Origin: Planctomycetota bacterium | GTDB taxonomy: Bacteria > Planctomycetota > J058 > JAJDCP01 | Length of the DNA: 62,447 bases | Direction: 5' to 3' | NCBI GenBank assembly: GCA_029260765.1 | Contig: JAJDCP010000121.1 | Location: forward strand, 1 to 62,447 | Part shown: piece by piece, positions 7,852-16,367 of the stretch | Layout of the letters: every line of letters begins with the position of its first letter | How positions within the stretch are numbered: position 1 is the stretch's first letter | Program-made: the position numbers and the translations under genes | The notes under the pieces: generated by a model | Told to the model about the DNA's origin: nothing | The model's input: only the letters and a program-made list of their open reading frames with translations | Databases searched by the model: none

Positions 7852-10180
7852 GGGCTGCACGCTCCAGCAGGGCCCGCACCACCGCCCGGTAGAGGGCGAG
7901 CGTGCGGCGGCTCTTTTGCAAGCTGGAGAGCCCGTCCTCCACGTTCAGGGCTGGTGAGCTGTTGACTTCCAGCACTACGCCGTTCGTGCCGTCGGGGGCT
8001 GCCTCGGGGTCTTCGAGCAGCAGGTCCACACCCGCCAGCTGCAGGCGCATCAGCGCTGCCGCCTGGCAGGCGATGGCCTTCCAGTCCTTATGCAGTTCCA
8101 CGTGGAACCGGCGGCCTCCCAGGCTGATGCTGCGGGCGGCGCTCAGCTCGAGCTGCTCACCAGCCGCGAGCACACGCTGCGCGTCGGCTCCCTCGAGCAG
8201 CTGCTGCAGGCCGTCGAGCTTGCACAGCCGCCGGTTGCGGTGCATCAGGGCCTGCAATAGCTCTGCTTGCGTTCTCTGGCCGTCACCGTGAAGCGCCGCA
8301 GAACGCCGCTCGTAGCAGGCTACAACTTCGCCCCGCAGCACCAACACGCGGATGTCTCGCCAGGCAAAGCAGGGTTGCAGCAACACGGGCCGGTAGATGC
8401 TGCGCTGGAACAGGGCCGCGACGTGCTGCTCGAGCGGAGTAAGCTCCTCAAAGAAGCCGATGCCCGAGCCCTGCGATCCAGTATTGGGCTTGCAGACCAG
8501 CCTGCCGCCAAAATCCTCAAGCGCCGCGCGCAACATACTCGGTATGTCCTGACCATGAGTCTGGAAAGGGTTCTCGATCATCCGTGAGCCCGGCACCGGC
8601 AGGCCGCCCAGCCGCAGCAGCTCTTCAGTGCCAAACTTGTCCCGGGCCAGGTTTGCGCTCGTGATCGGGTTGAGGTCGTAGTGGTTCTTCGCGTACGGCA
8701 GCTGACCGCCCGGCCAGGTCCAGAGCCCGAACAGGCGCGTCGAATAGGGGTGCACGCGGACTTCGGAGGAAACCTCCCGCAACAAAGCCAGCGACTGCTT
8801 GCGGCGGCAGCCCGGAGAGCCTTCGAGCTCCAGATCCCTCGGGTCTGCCTCGACGGGCAGGCCCAGAGCCCCCTCGAGCTCGGCGCACAGAAACAAGGAA
8901 CCGAGCACCCACACGGGCGGGCCCGGGGTGACGCACGCCGCCAGGGCGGCGGGCAGGTCCGGGTGCGCACGCGCGCGAGGGTGCCGGCAGAGCTCTGCCA
9001 GCTCTTCGGGAGGGGCTGCCCGCGGGTGGGCCGCGCGGGTCAAGTGCAGCTCGGAGAAGGGCCCCGTATCGATCGCCCGCAGCATCGCCTGGCGGTCCTT
9101 GTCGGCACCGCAGCCAAAGATCAGGCGCGCGCCGGGCTGAAACCGGGCGATATGGGCCAGCACCCTGCGCAGAGCGGCCGGGTTGTGCGCCCCGTCGCGG
9201 AAGACACGCCCCCGCTCAGTCTCGAGCAGCTCGCAGCGGGCAGGCCAGTCGACCGCGCGCAGTGCGGCGCGGGCCCGCGCCGGCTCGAGGGCGAGGCCTC
9301 GCGCGCTCAACAGCTGCTCGGCCGCGCGCAAGGCAAGCGCTGCGTTCTCGACCTGCCAGGAGCCAGCCAGACCGAGCCGGGCGTCCAACCAGGTACCTGA
9401 CTGCAGGAGGAAACGGGCCTGGCAGCCCTCGGCATGCTCGCTCTGCAGCTGGTAGTCCCGGGCCTCCTCGATGCACAGCAGGCGCGCCCCGACCCGCGCC
9501 GCATGCGCCGCGATGGCTTGTGCCGCCTCGTCTTCCTGCGGCGCGCTGATCGCCAGGCCGCCCGGGGTCATGATGTGGGCCTTGTCCGCCGCGATCTCGG
9601 TCAGAGTGTTGCCGAGGATCGCCGTGTGGTCGAGTCCCACGCGGCTCAGCAGCGCGCAGCTCGGGACTCCGGAGTCAGCGAACACATTGGTCGCGTCGCA
9701 GCGGCCTCCGAGGCCTGTCTCGACGATCGCAAGGTCGGTGTCCACGGCAAGATGCAGAGCCAGACCGGTCAGGATCTCGAACACCGAGGGAGCTTCGCCA
9801 CGGCGGCGGCTGCGCTCCAACTCCGGACGCAGGTCTTCGAGAGCTCCGCAGAAGTCTAATTTAGAAATGGGCTCGCCGGCGACGCGGAACCGTTCGCGGA
9901 TGCTGTGCAGGTGGGGGGAGGTATAGCGGAAGCAACGCAGGCCGTGGGCCGTGAGCAGGCTATCCAGGAAGGCAGCCACGGAGCCTTTTCCGTTGGTGCC
10001 CGCGATGTGGGCCACACCCGCCAGGCGCCGCTCGGGATGGTCGAGGGCGGCCAGCAGGCGGCGGGTGCGAGACAGGTGCAGGCTGCCCTTGGGCAGATGG
10101 GCCTTCTCACTATCCCAGAACCGAAACAGAAACTGCAGGTTCTGCGCATACAGCCCATCGACGAGACGCTCGCCCTGCAT
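7835..10180 (-). CDS. FolC-type Mur ligase fused to a C-terminal ATP-grasp domain
   Basis: A 781-residue protein. The ATG at 10180 is chosen because AGGAGG lies 6 bases upstream; a GTG 14 codons earlier is weaker. Residues about 10-435 are a folylpolyglutamate synthase-like Mur ligase: P-loop HIAGTNGKGS, the ETGLGGRCDATN motif, GLDHTAILGNTL, and the C-terminal RDGAHNPAALRR and GCGADKDRQ motifs. Residues about 470-781 are a second ATP-dependent ligase of the ATP-grasp fold, with KPNTGSQGSGIGF as the glycine-rich nucleotide loop and VVLEVNSSPALN as the terminal metal-binding motif of RimK/cyanophycin-type enzymes. Cyanophycin synthetase also combines these folds but in the opposite order (ATP-grasp first). 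The product is unknown: glutamylated folate, another poly-amino-acid or a peptide conjugate are possible. folB lies 50 kb away. Confidence 0.85.
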   Translation of the reverse strand: MQGERLVDGLYAQNLQFLFRFWDSEKAHLPKGSLHLSRTRRLLAALDHPERRLAGVAHIAGTNGKGSVAAFLDSLLTAHGLRCFRYTSPHLHSIRERFRVAGEPISKLDFCGALEDLRPELERSRRRGEAPSVFEILTGLALHLAVDTDLAIVETGLGGRCDATNVFADSGVPSCALLSRVGLDHTAILGNTLTEIAADKAHIMTPGGLAISAPQEDEAAQAIAAHAARVGARLLCIEEARDYQLQSEHAEGCQARFLLQSGTWLDARLGLAGSWQVENAALALRAAEQLLSARGLALEPARARAALRAVDWPARCELLETERGRVFRDGAHNPAALRRVLAHIARFQPGARLIFGCGADKDRQAMLRAIDTGPFSELHLTRAAHPRAAPPEELAELCRHPRARAHPDLPAALAACVTPGPPVWVLGSLFLCAELEGALGLPVEADPRDLELEGSPGCRRKQSLALLREVSSEVRVHPYSTRLFGLWTWPGGQLPYAKNHYDLNPITSANLARDKFGTEELLRLGGLPVPGSRMIENPFQTHGQDIPSMLRAALEDFGGRLVCKPNTGSQGSGIGFFEELTPLEQHVAALFQRSIYRPVLLQPCFAWRDIRVLVLRGEVVACYERRSAALHGDGQRTQAELLQALMHRNRRLCKLDGLQQLLEGADAQRVLAAGEQLELSAARSISLGGRRFHVELHKDWKAIACQAAALMRLQLAGVDLLLEDPEAAPDGTNGVVLEVNSSPALNVEDGLSSLQKSRRTLALYRAVVRALLERAAPSAPG
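8094..8109. promoter_or_regulatory. parS-like palindrome, site 3
   Basis: AGTTCCACGTGGAACC is a perfect 14-base palindrome (GTTCCACGTGGAAC) with two flanking bases, matching the ParB-binding consensus at 14 of 16 positions when one base is allowed to vary in each half. It lies inside the ATP-grasp coding region. Confidence 0.45.
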
Positions 10181-10251
10181 CGTAACCTCCTGTCCAGGAG
10201 CCTGTCGGAGCACTCGCTTCACAGAGCACTAAGGCGGCGGGCCGCTGCCAC

Positions 10252-10325
10252 CTTCGGCCGCTTCGCTGAGTTGTCCTCCTCGACGGTCATCCGGGCCACC
10301 TGCGTCGTCAGCGAAGCGGCCGAAG
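10252..10325. repeat. 18-bp inverted repeat made of the dispersed 18-mer
   Basis: CTTCGGCCGCTTCGCTGA at 10252-10269 and its exact reverse complement at 10308-10325 flank a 38-base spacer. The element sits between the divergent starts of the FolC fusion and the acyl-CoA dehydrogenase. A third copy of the same 18-mer is at 2058-2075. The 10181-10538 interval holds no gene that I can support. A small mobile (MITE/REP-like) element or a shared regulatory site are both possible. Confidence 0.6.
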
Positions 10326-10538
10326 ACCGTGACCGAGGAACGAGGGAGCGGATTGAGGAGGCATCGACCCACCGGCGCAGCACTCCGTTTCACGAGTTCT
10401 CCGACACACTCCCAGGCCGGCATTGTAGCCGCAGTCCTCGCTCCGCCAAAGGGCCTTGCCAGTGATTGATGACGCACGGTGCAATTCGTCCAGGGCAAGG
10501 GTACACTGTCGCTATTGCATCAAGCGCCTGGAGGAATC

Positions 10539-11693
10539 ATGGGGCACCGCGTCAAATGGACGGAAGAGCACAAGATGTTCCGCACAACTGTGCGGGACTT
10601 CGCAGAGAAAGAGCTCGCACCCTACGCAGAAGAGTGGGATGCCGAGGGTATCTTCCCCCGCGAGGTCTTCAAGAAGGCCGCCGACCTCGGTTTGATGGGC
10701 ATCCGGGTCGACCCTGAGTTCGAGGGCTCCGGCCTCGACTGGTGGTTCACGACTTGCTACGTCGAAGAGCTGGTGCGCTGCCGCAACGGTGGTGTCGGTA
10801 TGGCCTTGATGGTCCAGAGCGACATGGCCACGCCGATCATCGCCGAGATCGGGACGCAGGAGCAAAAGGAGCTCTTCCTCAAACCCGCGGTCACCGGCGA
10901 GAAGATCTCGGCGTTGGGTATCTCTGAGCCGGGCGTTGGCTCTGACGTCGCCAACCTGAGCACCATCGCTCGCCGCGAGGGCGACGAATACGTGATCTCC
11001 GGGCAGAAGCTGTGGATCACCAATGGCACGCGCGCCGACTTCATCACCCTGGCCGCACGCACCGGAGACGTCGGCTTCGGCGGTGTCTCGCTGTTCACCT
11101 TCCCGACCGACGTCAAAGGCTTCTCCGTCGGCAAGAGCATCAAGAAGATCGGCAACAAGAGCTCCGACACGGCTGAGCTGTTCTTCGACGAGTGCCGCAT
11201 CCCAGCCCGCTACATCCTTGGCGAAGAGAACATGGGCTTCATGTACATCATGACCAACTTCCAGGGTGAGCGGCTGGTCGCGGCGCTGGCCAGTGTGGCG
11301 ACCATGCAGATGGCCATCGATGACGCCATCAAATATGCCAACGAGCGCACGGCCTTCGGCCGGAGCATCGCCAAGTTCCAGGTCTGGCGGCACCGCTTCG
11401 CCGAGATGATGACCGAAGTCGAAGCGGCCCGGCAGCTGGGCTACTACGCCGTCGACATGGTCAACGACGGTCTCGATGGGACCAAGCAGATCTCGATGGC
11501 CAAGCTCTTCGCCGGCGACTTGATGCAGAAGGTCATGTACCAGTGCCAGCAGGCCTTCGGCGGCTTCGGCTATACCACGGAGTACCCGATCGGCCGGGCC
11601 TGGACCGACGCGCGCCTGATCACCATCGGCGGGGGCACCTCCGAGATCATGAAAGAGATCATCGCCAAGTTCGCAGGCGTGGTGACGGGCTGA
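10539..11693 (+). CDS. Acyl-CoA dehydrogenase
   Basis: A 384-residue FAD enzyme oxidising an acyl-CoA to the 2-enoyl-CoA. The ATG at 10539 follows a GGAGG site. Family motifs are present: ALGISEPGVGSDVANL and LWITNGTRADF (FAD/substrate loop), KIGNKSSDTAELFFDECRIP, RTAFGRSIAKFQVWRHRFAEM and QAFGGFGYTTEYPIGRAWTDAR. At the position of the catalytic Glu of MCAD-type enzymes the C-terminal motif reads IGGGTSEIM, with Gly. Instead a Glu in the GERLV segment (residue about 244) matches the helix-G base of the isovaleryl- and long-chain-type enzymes. The substrate is therefore probably branched or long-chain, but undetermined. Confidence 0.92.
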   Translation: MGHRVKWTEEHKMFRTTVRDFAEKELAPYAEEWDAEGIFPREVFKKAADLGLMGIRVDPEFEGSGLDWWFTTCYVEELVRCRNGGVGMALMVQSDMATPIIAEIGTQEQKELFLKPAVTGEKISALGISEPGVGSDVANLSTIARREGDEYVISGQKLWITNGTRADFITLAARTGDVGFGGVSLFTFPTDVKGFSVGKSIKKIGNKSSDTAELFFDECRIPARYILGEENMGFMYIMTNFQGERLVAALASVATMQMAIDDAIKYANERTAFGRSIAKFQVWRHRFAEMMTEVEAARQLGYYAVDMVNDGLDGTKQISMAKLFAGDLMQKVMYQCQQAFGGFGYTTEYPIGRAWTDARLITIGGGTSEIMKEIIAKFAGVVTG

Positions 11694-11723
11694 GCAGACT
11701 GCTGGGGCGCCCTGGCAAGCAGC

Positions 11724-13352
11724 TTATTCGGGGATGGCCCGCGGGGTCTCGTCCAGAACCTCGATCCCCAGCTGATGCCGCAGGTAATTCGCGATGTCGA
11801 TCAGCGAGAGATTGCCATCGACCTCCAGGCCGTCGCGGACGCGCTGGCTGGCGCCCAGATCAGCGCCCTTCTGGAAGAGGAGCGCCGGCACGTATTCGAG
11901 CGTCTGGCCCTCATACTCCAGCTGGTCGCTCTCAAAGTCTGCGCTGCGCAGATTGGCCGCGTGGTCGCCATAGATCAACAGCAGCGTACCCTCAGGCAAC
12001 GCCTCCACGTACGCCTCCACGGCCCGGTCCACGTAACGCAGGTTGTCGATGTAGCAACCGGCCAGATCGTCGCGTTGCGGGAAGATCTCGCGCTCGCCGG
12101 GATGGAGCGCGTTGAAAGGGCCATGGCTGGTCACAGTGATCACGAAGTGGCAATGGCGCTCGTCGGCAGGAGCCTCGCGCAACAACTGGGCCGAGATCTG
12201 CAGCAGGTCACGGTCACGCACGCCCCAATTGTCGGTCTGGGGCTCGTAGCGCTCGACCAGCTCTTCGCGGAACAACAGCTCGCTGAAGCCCATCTGCTCA
12301 AAGGCCGTGCGCCGGCTGAAGAAACCTCCCGACACGCCATGCAGCGCACGGACTTGCCATCCCTGCGCGGCCATCCTCCCAGGCAGGGCATCCTCGTAGG
12401 TGAAGCCTGGAACCTTGTAGGGAATCAAGTCATTGGATGGTTCGGCTCCCATCAGCAACGCAAAGTCGGCGTCCGCAGAGCCGTTGTAGTGGATGGCCCG
12501 CACCCGGTAACGGCGCGCGGCCGCCTGCAGACGCGACAAGAAAGGCATCACCCGCCGACCATCTGGGCCCACCTGTGCGTCCAGACCGCGGAAGCACAGG
12601 CTCTCGACCTGCAGCAACACCAGCCGGTCAGGAACCTGTAGCGGAGCCTCGACCGGGTTGAGCTTATCGCTGCGCATCGCCAAACGCTTCTGCGCACGCT
12701 CGAGCAAGGCCGCATCGCTGAGGTAGTACCACTCGGCGGCCCAGCTGCCCGCGTATCCGTAGACCATGCCCGCGCGGCCGATGGCGCCGTAGGTGCGAAT
12801 ATTCGAGAGACGCTCGACCTGGTCATTCGACCAGGCAAACAACCCCGCGTAGCCCAACAGACAGGCCACCGCCAGCCCCCAGCTCCAACCGCGGGCCGGG
12901 CGTTCTGGCCCTGCAACCCGCAAGAACCCGAGCTTGAGAAGCAAGCCCAGCAACAACACCAGCCAGACCGAACCGGGAATCAGACGCAAAGCGTAACTCG
13001 CCGCGCCGAGCCCCTCGCCCGCCTGGGCCAGCAACGCCGTCAGAGACAACGGGCGGGCGAAATAGTGGAAGTAGCTGACCAACGACAACTGGCCGACCAA
13101 CGCCACAAGACATGCGATGGCCAACCAACGCCGGCGCAGCACCAGAGCCAGAGGGGCGATCCACAGCAGGTTGAACACAAAGCGGATCCAGACCTGACTG
13201 CGCAGGTGCCAGGCCGGGCCCGGCGGAACCAGGGTCATGGCCTGCACATAGAACTGGGCCGCAGCCCAGACCAACACAAAGCCCAGCATCGCCAGCATCC
13301 AACGGCGGCGCGCGCGCTCTGGTTCATGCTGGGGAAGGGCGGTGCTGACCAT
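11724..13352 (-). CDS. LtaS-like membrane sulfatase/phosphoglycerol transferase
   Basis: A 542-residue membrane protein with about five transmembrane helices in residues 15-190 and a C-terminal alkaline-phosphatase-superfamily domain. VLLQVESL is the first metal-binding strand, NGSADADF matches the nucleophile loop of lipoteichoic acid synthases (with Ser in place of the usual Thr), TVTSHGPF and IYGDHAANL are the later metal-ligand motifs. Family members transfer phosphoglycerol or phosphoethanolamine onto envelope glycans or lipids outside the membrane. In a Gram-negative envelope an OpgB/EptA-like role is more likely than teichoic acid synthesis. It converges on the acyl-CoA dehydrogenase gene. 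Confidence 0.82.
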   Translation of the reverse strand: MVSTALPQHEPERARRRWMLAMLGFVLVWAAAQFYVQAMTLVPPGPAWHLRSQVWIRFVFNLLWIAPLALVLRRRWLAIACLVALVGQLSLVSYFHYFARPLSLTALLAQAGEGLGAASYALRLIPGSVWLVLLLGLLLKLGFLRVAGPERPARGWSWGLAVACLLGYAGLFAWSNDQVERLSNIRTYGAIGRAGMVYGYAGSWAAEWYYLSDAALLERAQKRLAMRSDKLNPVEAPLQVPDRLVLLQVESLCFRGLDAQVGPDGRRVMPFLSRLQAAARRYRVRAIHYNGSADADFALLMGAEPSNDLIPYKVPGFTYEDALPGRMAAQGWQVRALHGVSGGFFSRRTAFEQMGFSELLFREELVERYEPQTDNWGVRDRDLLQISAQLLREAPADERHCHFVITVTSHGPFNALHPGEREIFPQRDDLAGCYIDNLRYVDRAVEAYVEALPEGTLLLIYGDHAANLRSADFESDQLEYEGQTLEYVPALLFQKGADLGASQRVRDGLEVDGNLSLIDIANYLRHQLGIEVLDETPRAIPE

Positions 13353-13529
13353 GTGCTCCTCGGGATACCCGGCACTGCCAGGCCCCGGGCCATCCAGTCT
13401 ACCTCTCTGCGCCCGCTCATCAAGTTTTCGCCCACGGATCCACGCGCGCTGAGCCGCGGAACCGCCCGCGCAGAAGTGCTACGCAGGATTCCGCAGATCG
13501 GCTATCTTGGCTGTCAGGGGAGGCCGATC

Positions 13530-14138
13530 ATGAGCCAACTGCACAGCCCGTCCGCGGTGCGCAACCGCCATCATATTCTGCCACACCTGCGGGCAGCTCT
13601 GCCTGAAACAGGCTCGGTGCTCGAGGTCGCCAGCGGCTCCGGGCAGCATGCGGTCTTCTTCGCCGAAGCGTTGCCACACTTGCATTGGCAGCCCAGCGAC
13701 GTCGACGCCGAAGCGCGGGCGAGCATTGCCGCCTACCAGCAGGAATCCAAGCTGCACAACCTGAGCACCCCGCTAGAGTTGGACGTGCGGAACCTGGACC
13801 ATTGGCCGACCGGGCCCTTCGATGGCCTGGTCTGCATCAACATGCTGCACATCACACCTTTCCCCTGCTGCGAGGCGTTGCTCGACGGCGCTGGCCGCGT
13901 TCTGCGTGAGGATGGTGTGCTTTTCCTCTACGGCCCCTATCTGGTGGAGGGTCGACCCACCACGGACAGCAACGCAGCGTTCGATGCATCACTGCGAGCC
14001 CGCAATCCCGCATGGGGACTGCGGGCCCTCGAGACCATCTGCGCCCTCGCCGGCGCACAAGGCTTCGAGCAGGTCTTGCAGGCCCCCACGCCGGTCAACA
14101 ACTTCTCGTTGGCGTTCCGGAAACGGGCGGGCTCGTGA
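13530..14138 (+). CDS. DUF938-family SAM-dependent methyltransferase-like protein
   Basis: A 202-residue protein starting at the ATG at 13530 behind AGGGGAGG. It begins SAVRNRHHILPHL, then VLEVASGSGQHAVFFA (SAM-binding motif I), WQPSDVDAEA (motif II), and CINMLHITPFPCCEALL with LFLYGPYLVEGR downstream. These are the hallmarks of the DUF938/UPF0585 (METTL26-like) family, class I methyltransferase folds of unknown substrate. The gene stands alone between a divergent LtaS-like gene and a kinase gene. Confidence 0.85.
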   Translation: MSQLHSPSAVRNRHHILPHLRAALPETGSVLEVASGSGQHAVFFAEALPHLHWQPSDVDAEARASIAAYQQESKLHNLSTPLELDVRNLDHWPTGPFDGLVCINMLHITPFPCCEALLDGAGRVLREDGVLFLYGPYLVEGRPTTDSNAAFDASLRARNPAWGLRALETICALAGAQGFEQVLQAPTPVNNFSLAFRKRAGS

Positions 14139-14284
14139 GCGGACTCCACTGCGACCAGGGATCCTGCGCTAGCGAGGGTCCATGACCGGCTCATTGGGGA
14201 ACCAGGACGCGATGTGCCTGTAGACGTCTCTGTGCCTTTCGATCGGGCTTGTTGGATCGTGACAACCCGGCCGTCCTGCGCCGG

Positions 14285-14303
14285 GCGGGCCCCCGGGGCC
14301 CGC
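14285..14303. other. Strong GC hairpin upstream of the kinase gene
   Basis: GCGGGCC pairs perfectly with GGCCCGC around a 5-base loop. It lies in the 243-base gap between the methyltransferase and kinase genes. There is no T-run, so it could be a weak terminator or a 5' structure; nothing else stands out in this gap. Confidence 0.3.
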
Positions 14304-14381
14304 GGGAGAAAACCAGGCCAGCCGGCTTGAAAAATTCAGAAGTCTGTACGATGCTGCAGGTTCAGTTACGAGGAAGCAGCG

Positions 14382-16346
14382 ATGCGGTGCGCGGCATGCT
14401 CACACGACAACCCGCCGGGTGCCCGCTTTTGCATGGCCTGCGGCGGTCCCGTCAGCGGGTCGGGTGAAGAGCGGACGATGATCATCCCCAAGGCGCGCAA
14501 GACCGGGCGGCGCGGGGAGGGCTACGACCAGTTCATCGGCCAGACGCTCGGTGGCTACAAGCTGATCCGAAAGCTGGGTGTCGGCGGCATGGGCGCCGTC
14601 TTCGAGGCCGTACAGACCAAGCTCAACCGGCATGTCGCCCTCAAGATGTTGACACCTCAGAGCTTCGGCGATGCGCGCGCAGTGCTGCGTTTCGAACGCG
14701 AAGCCCAGACTTTGGCCCAACTCGACCATCCTGCTGTGATCTCTGTGATCGACATGTTTGAGGCCCAGGGGCTGCGTTGCATCGCGATGGGTTTTGCCGC
14801 CGGGGGTTCTTTCCGCGATCTGATGATCGATGTGGGACAGCTCCCCGAAGACCAGGCAGCCGACCTGGTCGGGCAGGTGGCCCTGGGTCTGTGGGCTGTG
14901 GCCCAAAAGGGCATCATCCACCGCGACATCAAACCCGGCAACCTGCTGCTCGCCGAACGCGGGCAGGTCAAGATCGCCGACTTCGGGCTGGTCAAGTCGT
15001 TGCAGGCAGAGGGCATCACCAAGACCGGCATGGTGATCGGCACTCCGGCCTATATGTCCCCGGAACAATTCACCGATGTGCGTCAGGCCGACCACCGCTC
15101 AGATCTGTACTCGCTCGGCTGCGTGTTGTACGAAATGGTGTCGGGGCGCATTCCCTTTGACGGACCGTCTGTGGTCGCGTTTCTTCGCCAGCACCTGAAG
15201 AAGATCCCTGAGCTGAGCAATCTGAGCATCTCGAAGCAGATGTTCCGGGTGCTCGAGCGGCTCTTGGCCAAGAAGCCGGAGCACCGCTACCAGAACGGCC
15301 AGCAGGTCTACGATGCCTTGCTGCCCCTGATGGGGGATGGCTTCGGACGCCAGATCGGGCGCCGCAACCAGCAGCAGCGCATGTCCCGGCGCGTACGCCA
15401 CTCGCCGCAACCGGGCATGATCGATCGCAACCTGCCGACCATCGCGTCGCGCACCCCGACTCCAGGGCGCATGCAAGCCGAGCTGAACCCGAACGCGAAC
15501 CGCGAAGCGCAGACCATTCGCACACCGCTGCCCCAGGGTAGTTGGGCCGAAGAGAGTGGCGGACATCGCGCGGCCTCCCAACGGGCCGACCAGTTTCACG
15601 ATATGCCGACGATGAACGTCGCTCTCAATCCCCGCGAAGAGACCCGCAAGCTGCCGCCGTTTCAGCGCCAGCCCGGCGACCCGATGCCCGGAGGACACCC
15701 GCAGCAGCGCCCGCAGCAGCGGACTCCGACGCCAGGAAGACCCCAGCAACGGGGGCCAGCACGTGGACGCCCCCAACAGCGTATCCCGATCCGCGCTCCC
15801 GGCCTGGAGCTGCCCACTATCGACATGTCTCCCGAGCAGGCCCGGCAAGAGCTGGCGGGGGCCTTCGAAGAACCCTCGTTCGCTACGCCAAAGTCCGGCG
15901 GTGGGGGATTCCTGCGCTTTCTGCTAGTGCTGATCGTGCTCGGCGGACTGGGAGGGGCGGGCTACTTCTACCGCGAGCCCCTGCGCTTCTGGCTGTCCGG
16001 CGTCGACTGGCAGGCGGTCATCGCGTCCGCGGAAGCCGATGCCATGGCCGAACGAGCAGCGTACCGGAATCTCAGCGAGGGACTGGAAGCCCCGCCCCCC
16101 TCGCTGCAACGCGCCGAATTGCGCCTGCAGGAGGCCCAGGACTTCAAGCTCGCCAACACGCACGACTCCGCGTTGACAGCCTTCATGGAGGCTGAAGACC
16201 TGTTCCGGATGGCCCAGAAGGACGCCCAGGCCCAGCGCGACGGCGTGGCCCCGCCGCCCGAACAGCCTCCTCAAGATCCAACGCCCGTGCCTGGGGACAG
16301 CACGCCCGCAAACAGCATCCCTGCGGATAGCACCGAAGCCGGCTGA
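14382..16346 (+). CDS. Membrane-anchored Ser/Thr protein kinase with N-terminal zinc ribbon
   Basis: A 654-residue Hanks-type kinase. Residues 1-24 form a zinc ribbon (CAAC and CMAC pairs). The kinase domain spans about 57-315: GVGGMGAVFEA glycine loop, HVALKML with the ATP-binding Lys, IIHRDIKPGN catalytic loop, IADFGLVK metal motif and MSPEQ. A long Pro/Arg/Gln-rich linker (about 320-500, repeats of QQRTPTPGRPQQR type) leads to a single transmembrane helix (about 506-526) and a short C-terminal domain with a helical AELRLQEAQDF segment and an acidic, Pro-rich tail. The kinase faces the cytoplasm and the C-terminus is probably outside. Confidence 0.9.
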   Translation: MRCAACSHDNPPGARFCMACGGPVSGSGEERTMIIPKARKTGRRGEGYDQFIGQTLGGYKLIRKLGVGGMGAVFEAVQTKLNRHVALKMLTPQSFGDARAVLRFEREAQTLAQLDHPAVISVIDMFEAQGLRCIAMGFAAGGSFRDLMIDVGQLPEDQAADLVGQVALGLWAVAQKGIIHRDIKPGNLLLAERGQVKIADFGLVKSLQAEGITKTGMVIGTPAYMSPEQFTDVRQADHRSDLYSLGCVLYEMVSGRIPFDGPSVVAFLRQHLKKIPELSNLSISKQMFRVLERLLAKKPEHRYQNGQQVYDALLPLMGDGFGRQIGRRNQQQRMSRRVRHSPQPGMIDRNLPTIASRTPTPGRMQAELNPNANREAQTIRTPLPQGSWAEESGGHRAASQRADQFHDMPTMNVALNPREETRKLPPFQRQPGDPMPGGHPQQRPQQRTPTPGRPQQRGPARGRPQQRIPIRAPGLELPTIDMSPEQARQELAGAFEEPSFATPKSGGGGFLRFLLVLIVLGGLGGAGYFYREPLRFWLSGVDWQAVIASAEADAMAERAAYRNLSEGLEAPPPSLQRAELRLQEAQDFKLANTHDSALTAFMEAEDLFRMAQKDAQAQRDGVAPPPEQPPQDPTPVPGDSTPANSIPADSTEAG

Positions 16347-16367
16347 CAGCGCTGCCTGATCTGGCGC

